This document shows positions 55,470 through 64,000 of a DNA stretch of 64,000 nt, piece by piece (the first letter of the stretch is position 1; each line of letters begins with the position of its first letter). Origin of the DNA: Pseudoxanthomonas kalamensis DSM 18571. Lineage in GTDB: Bacteria > Pseudomonadota > Gammaproteobacteria > Xanthomonadales > Xanthomonadaceae. The position numbers and the translations under genes are program-made. The stretch is taken from positions 372,001 through 436,000 of the forward strand of contig NZ_PDWQ01000003.1 of NCBI RefSeq assembly GCF_010211745.1, in the 5' to 3' direction. The notes under the pieces are model-generated. The model did not search any database. It was given only the letters and a program-made list of their open reading frames with translations, and was not told the origin of the DNA.

Positions 55470-56513
55470 TCAGGGCGATGGGGCGCCGATGATCAGTTCC
55501 ACCGGTTCACTGCTCGGCAGTTTGACCCGCACCGGCGTCGATTCGACATCGCCCTCCTGCCGCATCGCGCTGCCGCTGGCCGACAGGCGGGCGAACACTT
55601 CCACCTCGTCCAGCATCGACAGCTTCTGCGTCGGCATCGGGCTGTCGCCGTCACCCAGGGTCAGCGACAGCGGCAGATCGGTCAGCGGGTGGCGTTGCAC
55701 GGCCACCGGCATCGGCGGTCCGCCGGGGATGCGGGCGATGACGAACACGCTGGCCCCGCCGTGCGCTTCGCGTGCGGCCAGCTCCGGGTCCAGCGAGACG
55801 CGCACGGCGATGGCGTGCGGACCGGCGGTGTCCGCAGCAGGTGCCGGGGCTTCGGCCGGCGTCAGCGGCGGCAGGCCGGCTTCGGTGCGGGCTTCGTCGA
55901 TCTGCTGGCGCAAGGCCGCAGCGGCCTGCGGATCGACCTGGGCCAGCAGCGGTTCCCAGGTGGCGGCGGCATCGGCCGGACGACCGTCCTGGCGTTGCCA
56001 GACGCCGAGGAACCAGGTGGCGCGCTGGTGCATGGGGTCGATCTTCAGCGCGCGCTGCAGCAACTCGACGGCAGTGGCGTCGAAGCGTTTCTGCGGATCG
56101 GCCATGCTGCGCGCCTGCGCGGTTTCGGTCAGCGCCTCCGGGTCGTCGGGCAGCAGCGCCAATACGCGTTCGTATGCCTGCAGGGCTTCGGCATGGCGGC
56201 CCTGGCTGGACTGCGAGCGCGCCAGCAGGCGCCAGCCCTCGGGCTGGTTGGGGTCGCGCTGCAGTTCTTCCTGCAGGCGGGCGATGGCTTCGTCCAGCGA
56301 GGCCGGCATCTGCGCGGTATGGTTGGTCTCGACCTGCAGCGCGGCCGGGGTGCCGAGCACGGCGTACAGCGCCACCGCGCACAGGGTCATCACCGCGACC
56401 GCAACCAGCATCGGCTTGCGCGCGTGCCGGCGCAGCGGCCACAGCACGGCACCGAAGGCGAGCAGGGCGGCGCAGGTGGCGACGATGGCGAACAGGGCGT
56501 TCTTCGGGTCCAT
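55470..56513 (-). CDS. ccmI: c-type cytochrome biogenesis protein CcmI (TPR)
   Basis: CcmI presents apocytochrome c to the heme lyase. The 347-residue protein has two N-terminal membrane segments (residues 8-28 and 36-54) and a periplasmic TPR domain (about residues 75-200, with LDEAIARLQEELQRDPNQPEGWRLLARS-like repeats: QPEGWRLLARSQSSQGRHAE is one). A C-terminal beta domain (PHAIAVRVSLDPEL) corresponds to the second half of E. coli CcmH. Its ATG shares a base with the ccmH stop (TGATG). It is the last gene of the ccm run. Confidence 0.9.
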   Translation of the reverse strand: MDPKNALFAIVATCAALLAFGAVLWPLRRHARKPMLVAVAVMTLCAVALYAVLGTPAALQVETNHTAQMPASLDEAIARLQEELQRDPNQPEGWRLLARSQSSQGRHAEALQAYERVLALLPDDPEALTETAQARSMADPQKRFDATAVELLQRALKIDPMHQRATWFLGVWQRQDGRPADAAATWEPLLAQVDPQAAAALRQQIDEARTEAGLPPLTPAEAPAPAADTAGPHAIAVRVSLDPELAAREAHGGASVFVIARIPGGPPMPVAVQRHPLTDLPLSLTLGDGDSPMPTQKLSMLDEVEVFARLSASGSAMRQEGDVESTPVRVKLPSSEPVELIIGAPSP

Positions 56514-56950
56514 CACCACTCCTGTTCGTCCTGGTCGGCGACCGTCGGCAGCGCGCCACGGCGGCGGGCCAGCACCCGCCAGACGATGACGGCGCCAAGC
56601 AGCAGCAGCAGTGCCGGGCCGAACCACAGCAGCCAGGTGCCGGTTTCCAGCGGCGGGCGGTACAGCACGAACTCGCCGTAGCGCTGGACCAGGTAGTCCT
56701 TGATCTCGGCGTCGCTCTTGCCCTGCTGCATCAGTGTCAGCACTTCGCGGCGCAGGTCGTGGGCGATCTGCGCGTTGGAGTCGGCCAGCGACTGGTTCTG
56801 GCACATCACGCAGCGCAGTTCGTGGGTCAGCGTCTGGAAGCGGGTCTCCTCGGCGGTGTCGCGGAACTGCAGCGGCGCGGGGTCGCTGGTCTGGGCCAGG
56901 GCGGACAACGGGGCCAGCAGCAGGCATGCCAGCAGGATCCAGCGACTCAT
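56513..56950 (-). CDS. ccmH: Cytochrome c maturation thioreductase CcmH
   Basis: CcmH reduces the CxxCH cysteines of apocytochromes together with CcmG. The 145-residue protein has a signal peptide (residues 1-20), the redox motif Cys47-Val-Met-Cys50 in LTHELRCVMCQNQS, and a C-terminal membrane anchor (TWLLWFGPALLLLLGAVIVW). It is the short form without TPR domain, since CcmI is separate. The start overlaps the ccmG stop (ATGA). Confidence 0.93.
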   Translation of the reverse strand: MSRWILLACLLLAPLSALAQTSDPAPLQFRDTAEETRFQTLTHELRCVMCQNQSLADSNAQIAHDLRREVLTLMQQGKSDAEIKDYLVQRYGEFVLYRPPLETGTWLLWFGPALLLLLGAVIVWRVLARRRGALPTVADQDEQEW

Positions 56951-57528
56951 GGCGTGCCCTCCAGCGTGTCCAGCAGCGGCAGCAACTGGTCGTGGATGAT
57001 ATCGTCGTCCAGCGCGCCGACATGCTTCCAGCGCACGATGCCTTCGGCGTCGACTAGGAAGGTTTCCGGTGCGCCGTAGATGCCCCAGTCGAGCGCGGCG
57101 CGGCCGTCTTCGTCGGTAATCACCACCGTGTACGGGTTGTCGTACTGCTCCAGCCAGCGCAGCGCGTCCTCGCGGGTGTCCTTCAGGTTGTAGCCGACTA
57201 CGATCACCCGCTTGGTATAGGCGAAGCGGGCGATCACCGGATGCTCGACCCGGCATTCCGGGCACCAGCTGCCCCAGACGTTCATCAGGAACGGCTTGCC
57301 GCGGAAATCGGCCAGGGTCAGGCGCTTGTCCGGCGCGTGCAGGACCGGCAGCTCAAAGGCCGGTGCCGGCTTGCCGATCAGGGCCGAGGGCAGGACGTCG
57401 CGGTCGGGATCGCCGGAGCGCTTGACTCCGTAGGCCAGCAAGGCGAGCAGGCCCAGGAAGACGACGGCGCCGGCGACGATGCCGAGCTTGCGCGCATTGC
57501 CGGAGGCGGGCGGGAGCGGGGCGCTCAA
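56947..57528 (-). CDS. ccmG: Thiol:disulfide interchange protein CcmG/DsbE
   Basis: The 193-residue membrane-anchored thioredoxin-like protein has an anchor at residues 14-34 and the active site WGSWCPEC (Cys89 and Cys92). The characteristic GCC-specific VNVWGSWCPECRVEHPV context and a cis-proline in YGAPETFLVD are present. It keeps apocytochrome cysteines reduced in the periplasm. The start overlaps the ccmF stop (four bases). Confidence 0.95.
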   Translation of the reverse strand: MSAPLPPASGNARKLGIVAGAVVFLGLLALLAYGVKRSGDPDRDVLPSALIGKPAPAFELPVLHAPDKRLTLADFRGKPFLMNVWGSWCPECRVEHPVIARFAYTKRVIVVGYNLKDTREDALRWLEQYDNPYTVVITDEDGRAALDWGIYGAPETFLVDAEGIVRWKHVGALDDDIIHDQLLPLLDTLEGTP

Positions 57529-59468
57529 GGTGAAGCCTCCTGCGCGGCCGTGTTGCGTTCGGCCGGACTGCGGCGGAAGCGGCGGTCGGCGGCGGTGACG
57601 AAGCCGCCCAGCGCCATCAGCAGCGCGCCGAACCAGATCCAGCGCACGAACGGCTTGACGTGCACGCGTATCGCCCAGCTGCCGTCGCCCAGAGGTTCGC
57701 CAAGCGCGACATAGACATCGCCGAACACGCCGGGACGGATGCCGGCCTCGGTCATGACCTGACCACCGCTGGCGTAGGCGCGCTTTTCCGGATGCAGGGT
57801 GGTCAGCGGCTTGCCGTCGCGCAGCAGCTGCACGTGGCCGCGGTCGGACAGGTAGTTGGGTCCCTGGGTTTCGTCGACGCTTTCGAAGTGGAAGGCATAG
57901 CGCCCCACTTCGACCGTCTGCCCGGGCTGCAGGGCCAGTTCACGCTGCACATTCAATGCTTCCACCAGCAGGGCGCCGATCAGGAACACGGCGATGCCGA
58001 AGTGGGCCAGCGTCATGCCCCACATTTCCAGCGTCAGCCGGCCACTGTTGCGCAGCCGCGTCCACACGAAATACCCGGTGCCGGCGGCCACCCACAGCGC
58101 GCCGAGGATGCCGGTGGCGGTTTTCCACGCACCCTGCGGCGCCAGGAACCAGACAATGGCGGCGCCGACAATGGCCAGCCCGGCCCATGGCGCCAGCAGT
58201 GCCAGCACGCGGCGGGGCTGTTCGCGTTGCCAGCGTACCAGCGGGCCGAACGGCAGCAGGGCGACCATCGGCGCCATCAGCACGAAGAACAGCAGGCCGA
58301 AGTACGGCGGGCCGACCGAGATCTTGCCCAGGCCCAGCGCGTCGGCCAGCAGCGGGTACAGCGTGCCGAGCAGGACCATGCCGCAGGCCGAGGCCAGCAG
58401 CACGTTGTTGGCCAGCAGCAGGGTCTCGCGCGAAGCCGGCGCGAACGGCGCACCGGCGGCGAAACGCCCGGCCCGCAGCGCGTACAGCAGCAGCGAGCCG
58501 CCGACCACCAGCGCCAGGAACACCAGCACGAACAGGCCGCGGGTCGGGTCGGCGGCAAAGGCGTGGACGCTGGTCAGCACCCCGGAACGGACCAGGAAGG
58601 TGCCCAGCAGCGACAGCGAGAACGCGGTGATCGCCAGCAACAGGGTCCAGCCCTGGAAGCTGCCGCGTTTCTCGGTGACCGCCTGCGAATGGATCAGTGC
58701 CGCACCGGCCAGCCAAGGCATGAAGCTGGCGTTTTCGACCGGATCCCAGAACCACCAGCCGCCCCAGCCCAGCTCGTAGTACGCCCACCAGCTGCCCAGC
58801 GCGATACCCAGGGTCAGCAGGCCCCAGGCCACGTTGGTCCACGGCCGGGTCCAGCGCAGCCAGCGTGCATCCAGCCGACCTTCCAGCAGGGCAGCGATGG
58901 CGAAGGCGAACGGTACCGCGAAGCCGACGTAGCCGGTATACAGCAGCGGGGGATGGACGATCATCCCCGGGTCCTGCAGCAACGGGTTCAGGTCGCGGCC
59001 TTCGGCCGCCGCCGGCAGCAGGCGTTCGAACGGGTTGGAGGTGAACACCAGGAAGGCGAGGAAGCCGACCGCGACGATCCCCATCACCCCCAGCACGCGC
59101 GCGACCACCGGCTGCGGCAACTTGCGCGAGAACTCGGCCACCGCCGCCGTCCACAGCGCCAACACCAGCGCCCACAGCAGCAGCGAGCCTTCGTGCGAGC
59201 CCCAGACCGCCGTGTAGCGGTAGACCAGCGGCAGCAGCGAGTTGGAGTTCTCGGCCACGTAACGCACCGAGAAGTCCTGGGTGACGAAGGCGACGGTCAG
59301 GATGACGAAGGCGGCCAGCACCAAGGTCAGTTGCACGACGGCGGCCGGGCGCGCCACGGCCATCCACTCGGCGCGCCCCAGCTGGGCGCCGGCCAGCGGC
59401 AGCAGCGCCTGCAGGCAGGCGACCAGCAGGGCGAGGATCAGGGCGACTTGGCCGAGTTCGGGAAGCAT
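57525..59468 (-). CDS. ccmF: Heme lyase CcmF
   Basis: CcmF joins heme to apocytochrome c. The 647-residue protein has about 15 membrane segments and the WWD heme-handling region GWGGWWFWDPVENASFMPWL, with flanking His in WGSHEGSLLLWALVL. Length is normal. It follows ccmE by 59 bases, the only sizeable gap in the ccm run; no terminator is seen there. Confidence 0.95.
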   Translation of the reverse strand: MLPELGQVALILALLVACLQALLPLAGAQLGRAEWMAVARPAAVVQLTLVLAAFVILTVAFVTQDFSVRYVAENSNSLLPLVYRYTAVWGSHEGSLLLWALVLALWTAAVAEFSRKLPQPVVARVLGVMGIVAVGFLAFLVFTSNPFERLLPAAAEGRDLNPLLQDPGMIVHPPLLYTGYVGFAVPFAFAIAALLEGRLDARWLRWTRPWTNVAWGLLTLGIALGSWWAYYELGWGGWWFWDPVENASFMPWLAGAALIHSQAVTEKRGSFQGWTLLLAITAFSLSLLGTFLVRSGVLTSVHAFAADPTRGLFVLVFLALVVGGSLLLYALRAGRFAAGAPFAPASRETLLLANNVLLASACGMVLLGTLYPLLADALGLGKISVGPPYFGLLFFVLMAPMVALLPFGPLVRWQREQPRRVLALLAPWAGLAIVGAAIVWFLAPQGAWKTATGILGALWVAAGTGYFVWTRLRNSGRLTLEMWGMTLAHFGIAVFLIGALLVEALNVQRELALQPGQTVEVGRYAFHFESVDETQGPNYLSDRGHVQLLRDGKPLTTLHPEKRAYASGGQVMTEAGIRPGVFGDVYVALGEPLGDGSWAIRVHVKPFVRWIWFGALLMALGGFVTAADRRFRRSPAERNTAAQEASP

Positions 59469-59527
59469 GGGGTCAGGTCAGGTAGAGACGGCGGACTGGC
59501 CGCGGGCGAGAAGGAACACAGGACCGG

Positions 59528-59995
59528 TCAATTCGCCGGCTCCGCGGGCGCGGCGGTCTGCACGTCGTGCTTCTGGTGCGCCATGCCCATCTTGTCGGCC
59601 ACTTCCTTGGGCATGTAGGTCTCGTCGTGCTTGGCCAGCACGTCCTCGGCCACGAACACGCCGTCGCGCATGCTGCCGGTGGCGACCACCGCCTGACCTT
59701 CGCGGAACAGGTCGGGCAGGATGCGGTCATAGCTGACCTGCAGTTGCGCATCGCCGTCGGTGACGCGGAAACGCGCCTCCAGCGAGCCCGGCTCGCGCCG
59801 GAACGAGCCTTTCTCGACCATGCCGCCCAGGCGGAAGCGGGTCTGCTGGCCGGGGTCGCCGCGCAGCACTTCTGCTGGCGTGTACAGATAGGTGATGTTG
59901 CGGCGGATCGCCAGCGTGACCAGGGTGGTGGCCACGGCGGCGGCGACCAGCAGGGCCAGCACCCACAACAGGCGGCGGCGGCGGGTCGGGTTCAT
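59528..59995 (-). CDS. ccmE: Heme chaperone CcmE
   Basis: CcmE binds heme covalently through a histidine and carries it to CcmF. The 155-residue protein has an N-terminal membrane anchor (residues 9-29), a beta-barrel domain and the heme-binding His123 in [14 protein letters not shown], including the Tyr four residues later. The ATG overlaps the ccmD stop (ATGA). Confidence 0.95.
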   Translation of the reverse strand: MNPTRRRRLLWVLALLVAAAVATTLVTLAIRRNITYLYTPAEVLRGDPGQQTRFRLGGMVEKGSFRREPGSLEARFRVTDGDAQLQVSYDRILPDLFREGQAVVATGSMRDGVFVAEDVLAKHDETYMPKEVADKMGMAHQKHDVQTAAPAEPAN

Positions 59996-60159
59996 CGGTG
60001 CAACTCCACGCTGCCGTCGCGTCGGCCCTGTTCGCGCTGCACGCGCATGCGCACGCTGCGCAGCACGCGCCGAATCTGCAATTTCGGCGAGAGCCAGTCC
60101 CACAGCAGCACCACGGCGAACACGGCGTAGGCGCCGATCACGTAGGACAGGTAGTTCAT
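59992..60159 (-). CDS. ccmD: Cytochrome c maturation protein CcmD
   Basis: This 55-residue single-span protein ([20 protein letters not shown]) helps release CcmE-heme from the CcmABC complex. The C-terminal half is basic. It overlaps ccmC upstream and ccmE downstream by four bases each. Confidence 0.88.
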   Translation of the reverse strand: MNYLSYVIGAYAVFAVVLLWDWLSPKLQIRRVLRSVRMRVQREQGRRDGSVELHR

Positions 60160-60905
60160 CGGTCCGCCCCGGCCAGTTTCGCCACCCAATCCTTGCCGGA
60201 TTCGCGGCGCAGGTTGTCGGCGCGCGCGCGCGCCAGCAGCGAACCGGCAAACCAGAATTTGGTCGCCAGCACCATGATCCACAACGGCGCCATCATGCTC
60301 GAGTCCATGCTGGACTCGCCGAACACGCGGATGGTCTGGCCCTGGTGCAGCGAATTCCACCACACCACCGAATAGCGGATCACCGGCAGCAGGGCAAGCC
60401 CCACGATCGACAACAGGCCGGCGGCGCGCGCGGCGGCGCGGCGGTCATCAATGGCGTTGTACAGGCCCATGACGCCAAGATACAGGAACAGCAGGATCAG
60501 CTCGCTGGTCAGGCGCGGGTCCCAGTCCCACCAGGTTCCCCACATCGGCTTGCCCCAGATGCTGCCGGTGGCCAGGGTGATCACGGTGAAAGCGGCGCCG
60601 ATCGGGGCGCAGGCCATGGCCAGGATTTCGCACAGTTTGATCCGCCAGATCAGGGCGATGGCGGCATACACGGCCATCAGCCCGAACACGAACAGGCTCA
60701 TCCAGGCGCTGGGCACATGGATGTAGAGGATGCGGAAACTGTCGCCCTGCTGATAGTCGGCGGGCACCCCGAACAAGGCTCGCCAGATGCCCAGGCCAAG
60801 CAGTACCAAAGCCGCCAGATAGCACCATGGTGCCCAGCGTGCGGCGAAGCGGTCGAAGTACGGAGGCGAACCCAGTTGATGGAACCAGCGAATCACCGGA
60901 TTCAT
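60156..60905 (-). CDS. ccmC: Heme exporter/handling protein CcmC
   Basis: CcmC loads heme onto CcmE. The 249-residue protein has six membrane segments and the WWD motif [17 protein letters not shown] with flanking histidines ([11 protein letters not shown] and [13 protein letters not shown]). It is the first gene of the ccm run. The ABC transporter genes ccmA and ccmB, which usually precede it, are not present upstream; azurin is there instead. Confidence 0.95.
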   Translation of the reverse strand: MNPVIRWFHQLGSPPYFDRFAARWAPWCYLAALVLLGLGIWRALFGVPADYQQGDSFRILYIHVPSAWMSLFVFGLMAVYAAIALIWRIKLCEILAMACAPIGAAFTVITLATGSIWGKPMWGTWWDWDPRLTSELILLFLYLGVMGLYNAIDDRRAAARAAGLLSIVGLALLPVIRYSVVWWNSLHQGQTIRVFGESSMDSSMMAPLWIMVLATKFWFAGSLLARARADNLRRESGKDWVAKLAGADR

Positions 60906-61052
60906 GTCGAACCTTGTCCAGACTGACGGAGAGCGGGCATCGATTCCGGGGCAACCCCGATCAGGCTCGACGCCGGATATGCGTAACCCGGCCATTTTTC
61001 CAGACTCTGCCCGGCACGCCAAGCCGGCGGCCGGACAGGTGTGGGTCCACGG

Positions 61053-61499
61053 TTACGGCTTCAGGGTCAGCGTGCCCTTCATCATCGCGTAATGGCCGGG
61101 GAAACTGCAGAAGAACGAATACGGGCCGGCAGTGAGTTTGGCGACGGGAATCTTCACCGATGTGGTTTCCCCGCCTCCGATCAACGTGCTGTGGGCGACC
61201 ACGCGGGGATCACCGGCCTTGACATAGTCGGCGGCAATGCCGGCCTTGATGCCGTCGGAGGCGATTGCGGCAATGTCGGCGGTCTTGGAGATGACCACGT
61301 TGTGGCCCATTGCGGCCTTCGGCAATTTGCCGGTGTGCTTGAGGTTGATGGTGAACTCGGCGCAACTCTTGCTGACATCGATGTTGGCCAGGTTGAACTT
61401 CATCGCGTCGTTGCCCTCCAGGTCGACCGAACAGGTGGCAGCCATGGCCAGTGGGGTGGCAGAGCACAGGGCGACGGCGAGGAAGAGCTTGCGAATCAT
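61053..61499 (-). CDS. azu: Azurin
   Basis: Azurin is a periplasmic blue-copper electron carrier. The 148-residue precursor has a signal peptide (residues 1-20, ending LAMA). Copper ligands are visible: His in MGHNVVISK, and Cys, His and Met in [16 protein letters not shown]. The disulfide cysteines (TCSVD and KSCAEF) are also present. The mature size fits azurin (about 128). GGAG seven bases upstream sets the start. It lies on the same strand between a cytochrome c gene and ccmC. Confidence 0.97.
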   Translation of the reverse strand: MIRKLFLAVALCSATPLAMAATCSVDLEGNDAMKFNLANIDVSKSCAEFTINLKHTGKLPKAAMGHNVVISKTADIAAIASDGIKAGIAADYVKAGDPRVVAHSTLIGGGETTSVKIPVAKLTAGPYSFFCSFPGHYAMMKGTLTLKP

Positions 61500-61645
61500 G
61501 CGGTTCTCCAGTGGGTTGAATGGGGGAGCGTTTTCCGAGCACGTGTCGATTTTTCCAACTTTGAAGTTTCGACAACCCGGAAGTGGAAGAAGTTCAACTT
61601 GTGCATGGCGCTGTTATTGCCAGGCATGCGGGCTGCGTGCGTGGT
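61500..61645. other. 146-bp region between cytochrome c and azurin genes
   Basis: It should hold the azurin promoter. Two short dyads with the same half-sites, AACTT-TG-AAGTT (61557-61568) and AAGTT-C-AACTT (61590-61600), lie 90-65 bases upstream of the azurin start; they may be an operator pair, but the arms are only five bases. No terminator is seen, so azurin may also be read from upstream. Confidence 0.35.
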
Positions 61646-62425
61646 TCAGGGCGGCAGACTCGACAGCCAGGTGGACAGGGCTTGTATGCTTTCCGCATCA
61701 AGGCGTTGGCCGACGCTGGTCATGACGGCGTCGTTGCTCGAATAGTGCATCTTGCCCTCATGGAACGCATCCAAGCGCGACTGCAGGTAAACAACATGCT
61801 GACTGCGCAAGGCTGGGTAGATTGCGTAGGGCGTATTGCCGCTGCGGTCGGTTTGGTCGGCCAGCGCGTGCCCGCGTGCGTCGGAGCCATGGCAACCTTG
61901 GCAAGGGGGTATGCCTTTGTCCGGGTCGCCGTGCAGGTATAGCGCTTCACCGCGTGCCAGCAGTGTCGGATCGGGGGATGGAACACTGTCGTCGTGCGGC
62001 TGTGCCTCGGGTTTCTGCGTGGCGTAGAAGCTGGCTAGGTCACGGATGTCCTCTTCGCTGACCTCGGCAGTCAATACCGTCATCGGAGAGTCCGGTAGTG
62101 TGCCGCGCTTGTATTCCATCAATTCCCAGTAGAGGTAGCTGGCGCTTTGCCCAGCCAAGGTGGGAATCATTGGTGCAACCGAAACTGCACCGGTGGGACC
62201 GTGGCAGGTGGCGCAGAGCTCGGCCTTCCGGCGGCCGGCCTCGATATCCCCCGGCGGTGCGCCACGGTGGCGAAGGTCGTACCAGTCGTGTGTTACCGCC
62301 GCGGAGGCTTCGTCTGGAAGCGCGCCGGCGGTTGCAGTTTCGTCGCTGGCAGTCGATTGTGCGAAGACAGCCGCGTTGACGGCCAGTGCGACGACGAAGC
62401 CCAAGGAGAAACGGATTCGGCTCAT
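61646..62425 (-). CDS. Diheme cytochrome c (c4-like)
   Basis: The 259-residue protein has a signal peptide (residues 1-22) and two heme-binding motifs, CATCH at 71-75 and CQGCH at 175-179, in two similar domains. Candidate Met ligands lie in SPMTVLTAEVSEED and DAVMTSVGQRLDAE. It resembles cytochrome c4, a periplasmic two-electron shuttle. The start overlaps the stop of the upstream MtrB-like gene (ATGA), so the two are cotranslated, pointing to joint function. Confidence 0.92.
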   Translation of the reverse strand: MSRIRFSLGFVVALAVNAAVFAQSTASDETATAGALPDEASAAVTHDWYDLRHRGAPPGDIEAGRRKAELCATCHGPTGAVSVAPMIPTLAGQSASYLYWELMEYKRGTLPDSPMTVLTAEVSEEDIRDLASFYATQKPEAQPHDDSVPSPDPTLLARGEALYLHGDPDKGIPPCQGCHGSDARGHALADQTDRSGNTPYAIYPALRSQHVVYLQSRLDAFHEGKMHYSSNDAVMTSVGQRLDAESIQALSTWLSSLPP

Positions 62426-64000
62426 AGCTGGATCTCCAGCAGTACGCCCAGCAGGTTGACGCTGTAGTTCTCGGGGCCACCATCGGTGTAGACGCGGTGA
62501 TCCAAGACCTGGCCGTCGGCAAAGCCGAGATAGTGCCAGTCGGACATCACTGCTTTCTCATACGTGTCGAACAGGCGCACGCCGATCCGTGAACTGAGTG
62601 GTAGCAATAGGCTCAACGTGTACGAGTTCGAGCGATAGACCATTGGCGGGTAGCCGCCAGTCAGAAGCGGAGCTAACGCCGGATCGGTCAGCGCCGCCGG
62701 TGAAGCGAAACGGTAACCGGTGATGCCGCGCGAGTACGTCCAATTCCAGGAACCATCGAGAGTAGCGCGACCGATTCGCTGAGACCAGCTTGCACCGGCG
62801 TAGTGATTGCGTTGCTTGTCGTCGAGCCACCAGCGGTTTTCCTCAGGATAGTTCTCACCGCCGAGGCTGGGGTTGTCCGTCAGTGCGCCAGTATCGTTGA
62901 CGTTGGCAAACGCCAGTTTCGATCGATCATGGCCGTACCAAAGTCCGGCCACGGTGCCAGGGTTCGGTTGCCACTCCCATTGCAGGCTGGCGCCGAGGGT
63001 GTCGTACTTCTGCCGACCGAGTTCGGCGTCGTAGTCGTTCCAGTCGCCGCGCACCGAGGCGTAGACCGTCATCGCGTGCGGCAGAACGAAGGTTGCCATC
63101 ACGTCAAGTTTGTTCTGATCGCGACTGGAAACATCGTACTTGCGCAATTCCTCGACCGTATGCGCCATCGTGCCGCCAACTGGCTCGACGTAACCGGGCA
63201 AGTCGCTGGAGAAGGTGAACTCGTAGGGGTCGTATTCGTATTCGCTGCCACTGCGCTTCAGCCAGGTGTAGTTGACCCGAAGTGTCAGCCAGTCGAACGA
63301 GCGATTGGTCCAGTTCAGCTTGATGCTGTTGTCGTCGGTGGCCTCGACTTCGCGGTGGGATCGCTCGGTGCGGCTGAAAGTGAAGGAGGCGCCGACGGTA
63401 TTGCTCGTCCCCAGTCTCCAATCAGCGCCAGTCGAGGCCTCATGGATTTCCTTGTCGAGCGGCAGGTTGCGTACCCGGGTCAGCACCGAAGCGTTGCCAT
63501 AAGGATCCCAGACCCCCATTTCACCAGGGACCACGCTGCCTTGAGCGCCGTTTTCACTAATGTAGCCGTATTGCCCGGTCAACGGGTTGTATGCCCAGTA
63601 GGTACCGTCGTAATCGTCGCGCTGGAAGCGGACACTGGCGCGCCACGTCAGATTGCCAGTTGGTTGCAGTACCACGCGTGCATCAAGTAGCTGGCTGTTG
63701 ATGGCCAGATCGGCCTTGGTGCGCGATAGCGCCGCAGTGGTGTTCCAATCTGCGCAGTCGTACAGGAATCCAGGAAGCGGGATGCCGAATTGGCCCTGGC
63801 AAGGCATCGGTGCTACCAAGTCATCGTTCTGGCTGCTGCGGGTCAGCGAGGTGGTCAGTGAGAAATCGCCGTTCCAAGCGATCTTGCGGCTGAAGCTGGC
63901 GCGCAGTTGGTGGTAGTCGTTGTCGGGTTCGTAGGAGAACTCGCCCAGTCCGAGCTGTGGGGTCGACACTGGTACAACGGGATAGGTGCCCAGTGGTACT
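62422..64000 (-). CDS. MtrB/PioB-family outer-membrane porin (N-terminus beyond window)
   Basis: The frame is open to the window edge, so about 526 C-terminal residues are seen; a GTG at 63969 is internal. The sequence is almost all amphipathic beta strands with periodic aromatic residues (LTLRVNYTWLKRSGSEYEYD, WSQRIGRATLDGSWNWTYSR), typical of MtrB/PioB, 26-28 strand porins that sheath a decaheme cytochrome and pass electrons across the outer membrane. MtrB proteins are about 700 residues. The CxxC of some MtrB N-termini cannot be checked. The MtrA/PioA partner would be expected beyond position 64000. Confidence 0.85.
   Translation of the reverse strand, partial: VPLGTYPVVPVSTPQLGLGEFSYEPDNDYHQLRASFSRKIAWNGDFSLTTSLTRSSQNDDLVAPMPCQGQFGIPLPGFLYDCADWNTTAALSRTKADLAINSQLLDARVVLQPTGNLTWRASVRFQRDDYDGTYWAYNPLTGQYGYISENGAQGSVVPGEMGVWDPYGNASVLTRVRNLPLDKEIHEASTGADWRLGTSNTVGASFTFSRTERSHREVEATDDNSIKLNWTNRSFDWLTLRVNYTWLKRSGSEYEYDPYEFTFSSDLPGYVEPVGGTMAHTVEELRKYDVSSRDQNKLDVMATFVLPHAMTVYASVRGDWNDYDAELGRQKYDTLGASLQWEWQPNPGTVAGLWYGHDRSKLAFANVNDTGALTDNPSLGGENYPEENRWWLDDKQRNHYAGASWSQRIGRATLDGSWNWTYSRGITGYRFASPAALTDPALAPLLTGGYPPMVYRSNSYTLSLLLPLSSRIGVRLFDTYEKAVMSDWHYLGFADGQVLDHRVYTDGGPENYSVNLLGVLLEIQL

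Overview
This is 64 kb of a high-GC chromosome, densely coded on both strands. Gene content points to a gammaproteobacterium of the Xanthomonadaceae/Lysobacteraceae. The markers are a kmo-kynU-3-hydroxyanthranilate dioxygenase route from tryptophan to quinolinate, a MetX-type serine/homoserine acyltransferase next to a cysteine dioxygenase, a giant NAD-glutamate dehydrogenase, a two-subunit (class III) PHA synthase, and REP-like palindromes of the GTAGGGCGGGC type. The genus cannot be fixed from the sequence alone.

Layout: 0-6 kb holds the end of a DUF885 protein and an RND efflux pump (adaptor and permease, minus strand). 6.2-16.9 kb carries gdhB, nadK, a 5'-nucleotidase, a spermidine-synthase-like protein, YceI, DUF2939, DUF2461 and an exported ClpP-fold-like protein. 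16.9-24.4 kb is one minus-strand run: asnS, two small unknown genes, carbonic anhydrase, haaO, kynU, kmo and sbcB. 24.5-29.9 kb has an IscA-type protein, a 57-residue basic protein, rlmD, and a compact CYTH-nagZ-hpt-mtiP operon in which MtiP releases hypoxanthine and Hpt salvages it, followed by a cold-shock gene. 29.9-36.2 kb has a flavin monooxygenase, an AidB-like acyl-CoA dehydrogenase and a DUF1501/DUF1800 exported pair.

36.3-50.1 kb reads as a hydroxybutyrate/PHA neighbourhood. It has a GntP permease divergent from a TonB-dependent receptor, a CrbS-like hybrid kinase with a transporter-type sensor domain, a LuxR-type response regulator, a lipoprotein 3-hydroxybutyrate-oligomer hydrolase, and phaE-phaC. 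A GTAC-N4-GTAC motif lies at the same distance from a -10-like box in front of both the receptor and the hydrolase, which suggests that one regulator serves both. PhaE carries a long histone-H1-like Lys/Ala/Pro tail.

50.1-53.6 kb is the accessory part. It has a PspC gene, a membrane gene with a 278-bp duplicated fragment flanked by identical 40-bp palindromic repeats, a lower-GC segment with one unknown gene, a DnaA box and strong hairpins, tRNA-Leu(CAA), and a NadS/RelE toxin-antitoxin pair. The toxin's N-terminus is frameshifted, and two 15-bp palindromic operators lie upstream of it.

53.6-64 kb has cysteine dioxygenase, the MetX-family acyltransferase, a complete ccmCDEFGHI run (without ccmAB at its head), then azurin, a diheme cytochrome c and the C-terminal part of an MtrB/PioB-family outer-membrane porin. 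Together these suggest a cell-surface electron-transfer module next to the cytochrome c maturation genes.
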